Notes: generated by a model not told the origin, from the sequence alone. 64,000 nt of DNA from Bidens hawaiensis (GCA_021521415.1 JAIQDT010002037.1:1-64000), one strand, 5' to 3'. Positions 35,492-47,111 are shown, counted from the stretch's first letter. Translations and numbers: made by a program.

Positions 35492-36724
35492 TTAACATTT
35501 CTTTGATCTTTGAGTAGCTTGAGTTTTGATGGCTACTAGAACTTGGATATTGAAATTGATGTTTTGGCTGAAAGGGAAGGGTTGATTCATCGGTCTTTTT
35601 TCGAATCCGGTTAGTGGTTGAGTGTTACCTCCGTCTTTCCAGCTGAAATTCGGGTGGTTTCTCCATCCTGGATTGTAGTTGTTGCTGAAAGCGTTGTTTT
35701 GTCGAGCAATGAAATCGACTTCTTCCATGGCCATGATGACTTTTTTACAGTCATTCGTCTTATGATTTCCACTACAAGGGTCGCAGGTGAATCTGGTTTT
35801 TGATAGTTCGGCATGAAGTTGTTCGAATTGTTTAGAAACGGCTTCAAGTTGTGCTGTGACAAGAGTGTTGGAATCAACGTGGTGTGTTCCTTTATGGGTA
35901 TGTGTAGATCTTGGTGGGTTGTAAGAGAAACTCTTCTTTGCAGCCTTCTCCAGGACTTTAAATGCTTCGTTAGGTGATTTGGATCCCAGGTCTCCACCAG
36001 CGATTTGGTCGATGGCTAGTTTGTTTTGACTGGATTGTGCGTCAAAGAAAGTTTGTACTTGTAACCATACTCTCAGTCCATAGTGTGGGCATCTTCTTAG
36101 AAGACTTTTGTATCTTTCCCATGCTGCCTGTAACGATTCATCATCTTGGTCCGGAATCCAGTAATGCTGGCTCAGTATTTGACAGTTTTGTCGGGCGGAA
36201 AATATTTGAGGAGAAACTGTTCAACCATCTAGTCCCAAGTAGTGATGGAACCAGAGGAAAGGGATTCTATCCATTCTAGGGTTTGACCCCTTTGAGAGAA
36301 AGGAAAGAGTTTAAGCTTGATTTGATCTTCTGAACAATTCAGAATTTTAAAGGTTAACGCAGATTCGTAAGAATCGAGATATGTGAGAAAGAGGGTCTTC
36401 GTCGAGGAGACCGTGAAATTGAACTGAATTTTCCACAATGTGAATGGTGCTTGATTTGATTTCGAAATGTTCGGTGATATCGGGTGGAGCCACTCCATTG
36501 CCATAACCTTCGAGAGTTGTCTTGGCATACTGGCTCATGTTCGGCTCGTTGTTCTGGGCCGCCATCATTTTTTCGGTTTGATTTTCTCCTGATGTGGTGG
36601 CGTCTACTGATTCGTCTTTGATTGCTTCGGCGGTTTCTGCTGTCTGTTTACGTGCTCCTCAACGAAAGAGTCGTTCCGGTTCAGAAATTGAAGAAACAAG
36701 CTCAGGCTCAAAAGTAGAGGACAT
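35492..36724 (-). pseudogene. gag of Athila-type element
   Basis: The start is the ATG at 36724 (MSSTFEPELVSS), and an in-frame TGA follows after about 20 codons (CGA to TGA type). After that the frame runs through MMAAQNNEPNMSQYAKT and, after a shift near 36360, the capsid core FPFSQRGQTLEWIESLSSGS with ITTWD. Several more stops lie between 36000 and 36229. The nucleocapsid part has the CX2CX3HX4C knuckle CDPCSGNHKTNDC (near 35775), a form usual in Athila/Tat elements. Then comes MAMEEVDFIARQNN and a Asn/Gln-rich end. It is broken but easy to recognise. Confidence 0.88.
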
Positions 36725-37006
36725 ACATGGGACTAAATCAAAATTAAACAAAAGTGAAAGTTAGTACTTAAGGTTAGTCTAATATTAAACTACGAGCTAG
36801 GCTAAGCTATTTTAAACTAAAGTCTAAATTAGTTAATGCTAAAGTAAAAGTAAGGTAAATAAAGGTTAAAAATTAGGCTAGCCGTAAAATTATATAGTTT
36901 GATATTTAGGAAAAAATAAAGGTAAAATAAAATAGAAGTTAAAAATTTGTACAATTATAGATAATAATTAAATTAAAACTTGGGTCGTTCTTAGAAACGT
37001 ACCGTG
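36725..37006 (-). other. Leader between PBS and gag of Athila element
   Basis: A-rich leader with no ORF. Short CTAA/TTAG words repeat (for example 36770-36870). This fits an untranslated leader. Confidence 0.6.
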
Positions 37007-37024
37007 TCCCCGGCAACGGCGCCA
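37007..37024 (-). other. Primer-binding site, tRNA-Asp type
   Basis: On the minus strand it reads TGGCGCCGTTGCCGGGGA, the classical PBS of Athila/Tat elements, complementary to the 3' end of tRNA-Asp. It lies six bases from the LTR edge at 37031. Confidence 0.93.
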
Positions 37025-37030
37025 AAAACT

Positions 37031-38812
37031 TGACGTGGTGTGCGTGTCTTATAAAATATTAGAGGTTGGAATGACTTACTTTTGCACAAGATCGTGTTTT
37101 AAATTTATAAAAGTGATTTCTACAAAGACTAAACATACACAAAATAAGCAAGTGTACCTATCGTATATGTAGAATAGTATTGGTAAGAACCAAGTATCGA
37201 TCCGTGGACACAAATGTTTCTAGTAATAAATCGTTGTTTTACTTTAATCGGAGGTTTTAATCATTTTGGGGTTAATTTTCGAACTTTTTATAAAATATAA
37301 ATACTTATATATAATATTTAGGTGGCCAAGATAAGAGATTCTAAATTTGTTCAATTATGTGAAGGTTACCATCTAAGATCAAGAATCCACTCCATTTTAG
37401 CATTGATAAATAATATTTAAACATGTGGTAAACTTACCGTAGTAATATATGATAGATAGCTCCTTAAACCTTAAGTGAGCATCTTTGGCACTAAGGAGAT
37501 AGCGTGCGCATTTTAAAGTCCACCCTTTCCTAATGTCACGCCATCTCAATGACGTCAATTTAAGTTGGCAAGTAGTTTCGTAAAGTAGAAAGATTATGAT
37601 TGACTTCGATTTCTCAAATACCAATTCTAACAACTTAGGGTGGTTGTAGTTCATCACACAACCTCCCCTTGGTTGATTTGTGTAGGTTATAATTACACAT
37701 TCCATTAACATATGATTTCTTTAACTAGCTTGATATCCTAAGCAAAGCCATTATCGGATTACCAAGATTTAGATAAATACATCATAACTTATATCTCATC
37801 ATTTCTAAGTGCAATATAAGGATCCGTGTTTCGATAATGTGTCAAAGTATTTCTATCTTTCAAGAACATGAATCGATCATGAACGATTGCCAATAGAATT
37901 GACAACCACCAACTTTGAATTAGTGATTTAAGATAGTGAAACATTTCTCATCAAAAGATAATTGTAATATAACAATGTACTTTACTAGACTACACCACAT
38001 GTTTTGCATATTTATCAAGCAAAACAAAGCTTCTTCATAGATTTAGATGATAAAAGGAGTTTAGCTCATAATGAGCATAATGATAAACATTAAGATGAAT
38101 GATGATACCAAATACATGATTAAATTTAGAATGATCTAACCAAATGTAGATGAATATTCCTTCTTAATGATGGTGATGATGGATGATGATGATGGTTGAT
38201 GGTGATGATCTCCAAACCTTCAAACTCTTCACTAAACCTTCTATGTGAGTGCTAGTGTGTGTTTTATAAGAGAGAATCGGATAGAAGTCTTTTCAAGGCA
38301 CACTCTTCAAATGGCACAAGAGCCTCTATTTATAGGCAATCTGGAGTGTGAAGCACGGCCCCGTTCTAAGTGAGCATGCCCCCGTGCATTTTTATGACAT
38401 GTACCAGATTTGTTTTGTCTTTTCTGAAAGGTGACCACGGCCCCGTGGTTGGAAGGCACGGCCCCGTGGTTTTTAGTGACATGTGCTAATTATTTTTGTC
38501 TTTTCTGTGTAGACGTCCACGGCCCCATGGTTGAGAGGCATGGCCCCGTGCTTTTGCTTCCAGATTTTTTCTTTTCTTGTATTTAGAAGCATGGGGGCGT
38601 GTTTCTTGAGGCATGGGGGCATGTTTCTTGTTTTTCTTGTGTTTTCTTCTATTTTTCTTCGTCTTTTCGCTTGTTTCTTCGTTTGGGGCTTGGTTTCACC
38701 TGAAATTATATTTTATTATGATAAGTAGCCTTTTATGCTATGTTATTTGATAGAAATTGTAGGTTTTAGAGATTATTTGATGCTTAAAAGATGTATATTT
38801 CTGTGTACATCA
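37031..38812 (-). repeat. 5' LTR of Athila-type element (1,782 bp)
   Basis: It matches the left LTR along its whole length, with the same GATGATG-rich block (38165-38205), TATA box (38336-38323, minus strand) and palindrome array (38350-38620). The outer end is ACATCA; the inner end is mutated to TGACGT. One extra copy of a GAGGCATGGGGGC block is near 38608. U3 is about 480 bp and R plus U5 about 1.3 kb. Confidence 0.93.
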
Positions 38813-39758
38813 GGACCCTTGTGAGTTTCTAGTACCTTTTCTCTGTTATGTTTTCCGGGGCTGTGTGTATACTCTTATGTGTTAGTTAATACATTTACCT
38901 TAAGTAGTAAGTGTATGATATATTAATATCTTACTAAAGATTTATGAATGATATTGAAATAATGAACGAATGTAGAAAAGGTTAGGAGTATATATGTAGA
39001 TTTTTATGCATATGTGCATATATATCAAATATATGAATGGCAAAGAATGTATGGTAGTATGGAAAAGGGCATATGGTTGTACGGAGAAAAGGGCATCGGA
39101 CCCTACTAATATATGAGGTATCCAATTGTATGGTTGTGTGGAAAGAAGGGCATCAGACCATAACAATATCTAAGGTATGTGATAGTATGGTACAAAAAGA
39201 AGTGCACTGAACCCAAATAATAGCCGAGGTTGTAGGGAACCAGACCCTAATAATGTCCGAGGTATGTAGGGCAAAATGCTTTGTCAAACTTAAAGATAAT
39301 TATGTATGTATTAGTAGGCTAAAATAAGAAAATATGTATGTATGAAAGTGTGAAAGACAATAAGTATGAAGCCTAAAGTGTGAAAGTGTGTATATAAGAA
39401 GTATACGCAACTTAAGTAACTAATATGTGCCTTTTGATACATACATATATATATATATATATGAATGTAACATATGTTTCCTGATTAACTAGAACTCACT
39501 CAGCGCAGCGTAGCTGAATTTTAGTATTCACTTATTCAAATAGGTTAAAATAGCTAGCTTGAGGGAGACACATTATTAGCATCTAAAGAAGAAGTTCTAT
39601 GAGGTTTCATTTTTTATGTTCTAAGTAATGTTCAAAGACAAAATTTGAATGGTTCACATTTAAATATTACGTGAAACTTTTAATTCACTATGATATTTAG
39701 AACTGTATTTATGAGTAAATTTAACGATAATGAACGGCACCGGGCTCGGGGCATTACA
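38813..39758 (+). repeat. 3' LTR of second gypsy element, right part
   Basis: It begins with the second copy of the GGACC duplication and continues the LTR broken at 24091. It matches 16158-17940 without the MITE and without the long GTAT tract. It ends GGCATTACA. After it comes AAAAT, which also stands before 15794, but that match may be chance because the 5' LTR is truncated. Confidence 0.82.
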
Positions 39759-39763
39759 AAAAT

Positions 39764-39892
39764 ATAATGGGGCCCTACTAAAGAGATATAGTGTCGGCCC
39801 AAAACCCCTCATGTATTCCATCTTTATAAAACCCATTTAATCCGTCTTCAAGTAAATTTGACCCAAACAGAGCCCAAGCATTCACAAACCCA
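39764..39892 (-). repeat. 3' LTR fragment of compact copia relic
   Basis: The stretch CTATAAAACCCATTTAA-like (39830-39842) up to ACCCAACA at 39892 matches the right LTR near 41950-42007. The outer half is missing, cut off where the second gypsy element ends, so that gypsy element probably inserted into this LTR. Confidence 0.7.
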
Positions 39893-41736
39893 ACAATCTC
39901 CCACTTCGAGGATTGATAAAATTTAAACTACCATTCGCTGTAAACATGTGTACCTCTATTAATCTCCTCAACTCACCTGGTTGCAGTGACCTTCTCATCA
40001 TATAACTTCAAGGCCCATTGAAGCTCCCCCGAGCCCCAACACTTCAGTCATGACTACAACTGCCACTGATCATCCAACTGGCCGAAAAAAATCCACGACC
40101 TCTCTAGACCTGGAATAACCTTGACATCCCTCAAAGTCCTTGAACTAGCTAAAGTCTTAAATTCAGTGTCACCCATGCCCATAACATTAAGAACATCATC
40201 GTTCGCAAGTCTTACTCTTTCAAAACCACCAAACTTTAGATTATTCATAGTTTCACTGTAGTAAGTGACATGAAATGATGCACCAAAATCCATAACCCAA
40301 AAATCAATGTTGCTCTCAACACTACAAACCAAAGCCTCATCACTAGTGACCCCGTCATTTGTGTCATCTTCTGTAGCGTTCAATTCTTTCTTACCATTCG
40401 GACACTTATTCCTAAAATATCCCTTTTCGTTACAATCTAACATTCAGTATCTTTAAGAGCCTTAGACTGACTCTTCTTCCTGCTCCCACTACCTCATTCT
40501 TTTCTCCTATCTTTGCCTTATGTGACTAACATATTGCTTGATGATTGGCCTGAACTTCCATGTCATGAATCTTCTCCCAGAATCTGATTTCAAATCCCAT
40601 CAAAGGTAATTTTTGTAGACGAACTACAATTAACAGTCACTGTTCTAAACCAATTGTCAAGAAAAGAGGATATTAACAATAGGCCTTGAACTTCATCAAA
40701 CTTAATGTCGACTGACACTAAGCGAGACAAGATCGAATTAAGATTATTAAAATGTGATGCAATAGACTCACCCTTTTTCATTTTTGTAGGACAAGCTCTC
40801 GAATAAGATATACCCTATTCACTGCTAAGGGCTTCTCATACCATGTTGGATTGTGCATCCATCATACCACACGATGTGGTTTCATTCATGATGTTTAACG
40901 CCACATCTTCCGACAACGGCAGAGCAATACAAGCCCTAGCCTTCATTTTCCAAGATGCATCTTACATCTTATCTGTTTTGTTTTTTATCTTCTAGGACTA
41001 TATCCAAGTCATTATGTATCATAACCTTTTCGTCTTCTACTATGATAATGACCAAACGAAACCCTAGATAAAAAAAACAGAGACATACACAACAATGGCA
41101 CAGGCCTGAACTTAACAGTTGTTCTACTAAACTCTGTTAGTCTGTTAAACAATCAATCTATTCAATCAGTACCGGAATTACGAGCTTGATAATCAAAACT
41201 AAAACTTTAAACAAAAACAATAAAAAACCTGGTCTTTTCAAACTGTTCTTGGTCTTGGTAATTGATTTGTTTCGACTCGACAAACGGTTATTTGCAAAAC
41301 TAGATATGATTTTGGTCTGTAATTGCTTATAGTTTTCTTTTTTGATTTTATCAAGAAAAGAATCAATCATATATATGGTGACGGATGCAGGTTTATATAA
41401 ACAAAACCTAAAAAACAATAAAAAACCAAATAAGAAAAAATATTCTTATTGTTTTCGCGTTCTGTGTCATTTTCTTTTAATCGATGCAACCACCTCCCCC
41501 CCCCCCCCCCCTCCCTTAAAAAAATGATGATTCCTATATTATTTGGACGATGTGGATAACCACAAAAGGACAAGCAAACTCATTTTCTATCTTATATCTT
41601 TCTTGATCAAACAGACAAGAAACGGGGGGTGACGCTGAACCGCGATCAACTAGGAAGCAATGGTGGGATCGCTGGCGGCTAAACCCTAGATCACAACTCT
41701 CTCGCGATCGTGTTCTCTGGTGTGTAACAAACCAAA
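39893..41736 (-). pseudogene. gag-protease of a compact copia element lacking the rest of pol
   Basis: On the minus strand gag is at 40781-40590 (SIASHFNNLNSILSRLVSVD), followed by a damaged zinc knuckle (CNEKGYFRNKC: first Cys lost, His replaced by Tyr). The protease region has WVMDFGASFHVT, where the active-site Ser/Thr is Phe. After ERSWIFFGQLDDQ the sequence goes straight to a 3'-untranslated stretch and a PPT (AAGTGGGAGAT, minus strand, about 39903-39893). No integrase, RT or RNase H is present. It is either an internal deletion or a non-autonomous form. The 5' leader region (40800-41736) has a run of 16 C at about 41496. Confidence 0.75.
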
Positions 41737-41749
41737 GCTGTTGATACCA
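41737..41749 (-). other. PBS of compact copia element
   Basis: On the minus strand it reads TGGTATCAACAGC, a tRNA-Met-type primer site two bases from the LTR edge. Confidence 0.8.
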
Positions 41750-41751
41750 CT

Positions 41752-42007
41752 TGTTAGGATCTAAGCCACACACAAATGCTAATAATATTGTGAGTATTAA
41801 AATAAACGAACATGAACACGCGATATTTTGTTGCTATTTCCTCACTCGTGAGGAATTACAAGTACAAGATTATACTATATAGAACCCAGTCTAGGGTTTC
41901 AAACCTAGGGAAAAAGAAAGCCCAAAGCCTCCCATGTCTTTCATCTCTATAAAACCCATTTAAACCGCCTTCAAGTAAACTGGGACCAAGCCTCCACTAA
42001 CCCAACA
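41752..42007 (-). repeat. 5' LTR of compact copia element (256 bp)
   Basis: On the minus strand it begins TGTTGGGTTAGTGG and ends TAGATCCTAACA. A TATA-like TTTATAGAG lies near 41955. Its length is normal for a copia element. Confidence 0.78.
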
Positions 42008-42387
42008 ACACCAAAAACACGGACTACAACACATTGCAAATTGATTTCCCTAATGGCCTAATTCACTATCACTTAATGTTTGTAATTATGATTTATGAAA
42101 ACCACGTCTCAATCTTTCATAAACGACAATTTTCAGTTACACGGAAATAGAGCTTCTATCGCGACCAACGTAACGAAGAAGATGGCCTCCATTAAATATG
42201 GTAACCTTTCCAACCTACAGCCAATTCCGATGATAGGGTATTCGACCTATATTGCATTGAATCGTTCAAACTGAAATTTGGGTTTGTTCAATGAAAGAAT
42301 TATGAATGGATTGATGATATAGATGGGCAACTTGGTTTTGAAAGGATGGTGAAGGGATCGATGATGAAGATGGAGTACCTGATGATG

Positions 42388-42429
<42 letters not shown>

Positions 42430-42646
42430 GATTTAGATTTACATTTAAAAAGGACTTTTTGCAGTCTTTGACGGTCAAACAAAAGGATAACCCATTTGCA
42501 ACAAAAAGGACCATTACACAGACTATAATTGTGATAAATCCACCATGAAATTCGATTATGTGCTTGGGTCTCGTCATATGGACCAAAACTATAGTTAAGC
42601 CAATAAATAAATAAATAAATAAATATATATATATATATATATATGA
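42008..42646. other. Non-coding stretch with microsatellites
   Basis: It holds an (ATT)n tract at 42389-42429 and an AAAT/TA repeat at 42601-42644. Open frames over these tracts are artefacts. Nothing else was recognised. Confidence 0.6.
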
Positions 42647-43316
42647 AAATGATCATGAGAGAACTCCATTTTATGGTGAGAACTAGAGAACTAATAATAA
42701 AGTATTTTTAATTTAATTAAAGAAATATTTTTAAATTTTTTTTTCTTTCATCCTTCTTATATGTTGTTATTCTTCACCATAAAATAAATAAAAAATTAAA
42801 ATAAAATAAAATTAACGAGTAATGCATATATGCAATACACCGACTTTTTTTATAATGCATATGTGCAATAGTGTGCATTTTGATATTTGATATAGTGTTG
42901 AATAGCATATATATAGTTGTTTGTATTGTTTATTTGCAATAATGTTATATTATATACAAAAATTAAAAAAAAAATCGATATAGTGCATATGTGCATTAGT
43001 GTTGTATTACATATATGCGATAATGTGTTTTGTATACAATTATTAGTGTCGTATTTGCATATATTCAATAGTGTGTATTGGATAATGCAATTGTGTTGTA
43101 TTATATGCAATAAAACACTATTGTATATATGCAATAGGTATTAGTGCACATATGCACTATAGTACTACACCGACAAGTTTTTTTTTTTTTTAGTATCAAT
43201 ATCATCTTACTAGAATGAGGAAAAAAAATCACAAATTTTTTTTTTAAAAATAGTTAAAAATAATTCTTTACTAGTTCTCTAGTTCTCTTTTTAAGAAGAG
43301 TTCTCTCTAGATCCCA
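42647..43316. mobile_element. MITE with about 45-bp imperfect inverted ends
   Basis: The left end (GATCATGAGAGAACTCC, then GAGAACTAGAGAACTA) and the reversed right end (GGATCTAGAGAGAACTC, then GAGAACTAGAGAACTA) match over about 45 bases. Inside are many TGCATATATGCA-like words in AT-rich DNA. Both flanks are TA repeats, so a target duplication cannot be read. The end sequence fits Mutator-like MITEs, but that is only a guess. Confidence 0.7.
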
Positions 43317-43468
43317 CACCTATATATATATATATTAAATAACATTATTTTTCATAATTGATAATTCGTTACATTATTCTATCAAAAACATTGGTTATTT
43401 TCAATAAGAAAAATCCTCTTTAAAGCACTTTGTAATGAAAGCAGCTACTAATATTCAATTTTGATAGC

Positions 43469-44538
43469 TCAGGCAACCGAGTTGGCAATGGCTGCAAAGG
43501 CTTCTGCGGAGAGATCTAGGGTTCCACCACAGTGGGGACAATGATCGACAATTTTGACAGTCACATGCTTACCATTATAGCAAGGATGAGGGACTGCGTT
43601 GGTATGACCAGTACACTTAACAGTGAACACTTTTCCACAAATGGCTCCATTGTTCCACAAGGTATCACTTGCGGCAGCTATCATCACTCCCTTAGGTGTG
43701 TTACCATAACATGCAGATGCTGTTACATGACAAAAATAACAACATTAGTAATGTCAATTTTTCGGGTGGTTATATCTAGGAAGCTTTAGTTTTGCTGTTT
43801 GCAAATGCTAGCGACACAAGTTGTTACCTTTCTACATTCTATATTATTGTAAAAGAATATTTTTTTGCTTCTAAAAAAAGTACATTGTATATTCTAAAAG
43901 TAAAAAAGTTTTAAGTGTCAACTTTTAGATTGTAAATCAAATAACTTTTTTCTAGTATCAACATATTAAATATTAAGTAAGATTAGCCTACAAATTATTT
44001 TCTAAATTGTTTTCAAATTAATTATTTTCTTTATTTACAAATACATGAAGTAAGATTATATTTTATGGTTACTTTATTTCTTTTGTAGCTTACAATTTTT
44101 TTTCTAGATTTTTTTCTAAATTAAGTTAGTTTATTTATTTACTAATATCATGCCCCTTTACAGAAAGTAACACAATTAAAACTTATTAAATAAATTGTAT
44201 AACTTCTCTTACTAAAAATAAATCTAAAATTAAAATTTTGCTCGTGAGAGCTAATAGGCTAAGCTTTTCTATATAGATACATACTTACATGCATGCATCT
44301 ATATCTACGTGAACTTAAAATAAACATGGAGAATTCAAGATAAAGTAGCTAGTGATTTACACGGCTGAGCAAACAAACCAGGGGCTCCCTTATAAGAAGC
44401 TCCCCTGCCTCTATGTACAATGAGCAACTTATGTGTATATTTTCGGTAGAAAGTGGCTGTGCCTGGAGCTGCACAAACCATAGAAATAAGACTACAAATG
44501 AGAGCAATGCATACTATAAATTCGTTTTTGTCAAACGT
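43469..44538 (-). CDS. EG45-like domain / plant natriuretic peptide-type gene, two exons, no start codon
   Basis: Exon 2 (43719-43469) encodes SSACYGNTPKG, MIAAASDTLWNNGAICGK, TVKIVDHCPHCGGTLDLS and FAAIANSVA. This is the double-psi barrel shared by EG45-like proteins, plant natriuretic peptides and expansin-type folds, with six Cys. Exon 1 (about 44538-44361) gives a hydrophobic signal-peptide-like FIVCIALICSLIS, then MVCAAPGTATFY and a basic stretch. A donor (GTAAAT at 44360) and an acceptor (AACAG at 43720) join in phase. The expected product is a small secreted apoplastic protein for water and ion balance or defence. Odd points: no in-frame ATG precedes the signal peptide (ACG at 44538 and a stop upstream), and exon 1 is about 20 residues longer than usual. 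It is probably a recent pseudogene, or it has a further 5' exon. Confidence 0.72.
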
Positions 44539-45210
44539 GATTTCAAAAGTTCAACGTATACAATTAAGCCATTTTGATCCTTTAAATAGAAAAAATTAGC
44601 ATATCATGAAAATGTAAATACTATCATACCATGTCATATCATATCATATTTATTCACAGTTGATGTGATAAATACTATATGATACATACAATACTATACG
44701 CATATGATGTGATAAATACTATATGATACATACAATACAATGCTTCATTTATGTTATGCCACATCTCAATTTTGTCTATGAATTGTAAAATTAGTGCGCT
44801 TATTTTCTTATGTGTTTTATGTATCGAATACATCTGAGAAAACATTAGGATACCCTTTAGGAGACTAGTTCTAAAAATAAGTCTTGGGATACCCTTGAAT
44901 TTTCGTCGTTGTATATATCATTTTTAAATTTAAACTCGTAGAAAATCACATTTATACAATAACTTTTTCAAAATATTATTAGTTACTTTATATAAATGTT
45001 ATTGAATTTTGTCAAAATAAAAAAAAAATAGATGTAGCTTGCTGGAGTATATATATGCATCACATGCAAGATAAACAATGTAGATTACGAGCCACGCATA
45101 TGTACTTTCGTAAGTTACATATACACTATTATTTCTTTTAATTTTTAGCTAAGTTTAATAACATATAAAATCTAAAAAATGCTAACACCCTGAACCTATG
45201 GGTCTTACAT
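44539..45210. other. Non-coding upstream region with small tandem repeat
   Basis: A unit with GATGTGATAAATACTATATG, followed by ATACATACAATAC, occurs twice at 44661-44742. No promoter for the EG45-like gene could be named with confidence. Confidence 0.5.
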
Positions 45211-45646
45211 CCTGTTCTTGAGTTTTTTAAAGGAGATAAAGGAAAGAAAAATAAGGATAGTCAGAAAATAGGTTTTCTTGAGTTTTTTTAAGGATGGAAA
45301 GGAAAGGAAAGGAGTAGAAGGAGTTATGAGAGATTAAATTAAAGTTTTCTACCAATAAATTATCCATTCAAAAATGGGCTGATTACTAAGAATAAAAAAT
45401 CAAATTACAATATTACCCACTAAGAACATAGTTAAGAACATCCAACTTAAGGGTAAAATTGTAAAAGTGTTATTTTCCTTTTCTTTCCATCCAACTTAAG
45501 AACATAGTTATCATTTTTTTTCCTTTAATTTTCTTCCAACTCAAGAACACACCTAATTAAAAAAAAATTTCTTCCCTTCCATTCCTTTTTTTATCCTTTT
45601 CTCTCATTTCCTTTTCTTTACTTGGTTAAAAAACTCAAAAACAAGG
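45211..45646. mobile_element. MITE with about 22-bp inverted ends
   Basis: The left end CCTGTTCTTGAGTTTTTTAA and the reversed right end CCTTGTTTTTGAGTTTTTTAA match. The inside is made of purine-rich AAAGGAAAGG and pyrimidine-rich CCTTTTCTTTCC arms. No clear target duplication was found. Confidence 0.65.
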
Positions 45647-46302
45647 CAAACATTAGGTTTGCTGTTTGCACATGCATATGCACATGCAAAAGTAGTTCTT
45701 AAACGTTGAATTTAAACTTAATTGCAATGGAAATAAATGATACAACTTGTCTTTGCATTAGGCCATTAATAAATTATTCAAACTTATCAAAACTCGCCTA
45801 AAACTAGCTAGGATGTCACTTAGCCACCCGAATAACGGTCAGTGCTCCAACGATACGTATTCAATATCAATTAAACTTGCTAACATGAATTTCACAATTA
45901 TCCTAGAATTTATCATCATATCCAAACAGTTTTCTCCAATCGTATCTCAGTACAAAATTCCCAAAAGTAGGTAATAGCGTGACATTCATCAATTTTCTTA
46001 AGTAATAATTTTCCTAAACTTATTAATGATATTAGTTGATGATCTGGGAAGTCTTGATCTAATCAAAAACAATAATAGTCAGGTATCCTTGTCACTTTAA
46101 ACTAGTTAGGGCAAGTAGGGTTTCGAAACACGAAGAGTGTGTGGTTAGTGTAACCTGCAATTAATCTGTAACATTATGAACTAAGAAAATCTGAGTGTTG
46201 ATAACACTAGCAATGATTTGGTTTCAATATCAAGCAAGCAGTTAATCAACGTTTGTACAATTAACTAAATCAAATCACACCCGAGCTTCAAGAATGTAAC
46301 AA
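45647..46302. other. Non-coding stretch
   Basis: AT-rich sequence without recognised genes or repeats. Confidence 0.5.
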
Positions 46303-46714
46303 CCAGTAATCTTACGTCATTTAAGAGGTTAATTATCAATAATCGAATCAGGTTGATCAATTAGTTAAACCTTAGGCCCCAACACTCGCTAACACACGGT
46401 ACTGGTTATCAATCGGTACATGCCAGTGTGACTCAATTAAGGGAAATTGTATGCATTATCACATTCAAACTAATCAGTACAACCCTATGAACATGTATCA
46501 CAACAACTAGTAATCTTACGTCATTTAAGAGGTTAATTATCAATAATCGAATCAGGTTGATCAATTAGTTAAACCTTAGGCCCCAACACTCGCTAACACA
46601 CGGTACTGGTTATCAATCGGTACATGCCAGTGTGACTCAATTAAGGGAAATTGTATGCATTATCACATTCAAACTAATCAGTACAACCCTATGAACATGT
46701 ATCACAACAACTAG
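46303..46714. repeat. Tandem duplication, 204-bp period, two copies
   Basis: The block beginning TAATCTTACGTCATTTAAG at 46307 repeats at 46511 and, as far as I can read, without mismatches over nearly the whole length. The last bases CAACAACTAG are shared. It is a recent duplication, or else a possible assembly artefact. Confidence 0.92.
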
Positions 46715-46768
46715 CAAATTAATCGTTCTGATCAAAATAAACAAAACAGATACTTTAGGACTTATTTT

Positions 46769-47111
46769 GTTGTTTATGCTTTGTATGTTGTTTACGGTTT
46801 TGTTTAGTGTTAACTGAAACTCTTGAAGGATTTCGGTGGCCTTGACGAGTATTTGGTTTGGATTGGGCCTTGAATGTGTGGCATGTACTAACCAATATTA
46901 GTTATGGTTTTATCATTTGTTAATTCTCTCTAAAGTGTAATCGATTGGTTATTGTGGGATTAAGTACCCGACGTTAATAATTTACGTGCGCTTTGAATCT
47001 CGTGTTTGTGTTCTTGTCATCTGTTTCTTGATTCATCACGTGTTTGGATTCTGCCCAATACGTGTTTATTTAATATTTCGGTGTAGCTAGTGATCCAAAT
47101 TCGGACTTACA
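46769..47111 (+). repeat. 5' LTR of a SIRE-like copia element
   Basis: It ends CGGACTTACA at 47111 and is followed by a PBS-like TGGTATAAGAGTC (47114-47126). Its last third (ACCCGACGT..TTACGTG.GCTTTGAA and GTGATCCA.ATTCG) resembles the LTR at 52320-52725, so the two are of one family but diverged. The left boundary (TGTTGTTTATG at 46769) is uncertain. Confidence 0.6.

Noticed and set aside
42266..42656. Two overlapping minus-strand ORFs of 106 and 118 codons
   Set aside because: They run over the (ATT)n and TA microsatellites and give runs of Ile or Asn, so they are artefacts of simple repeats.
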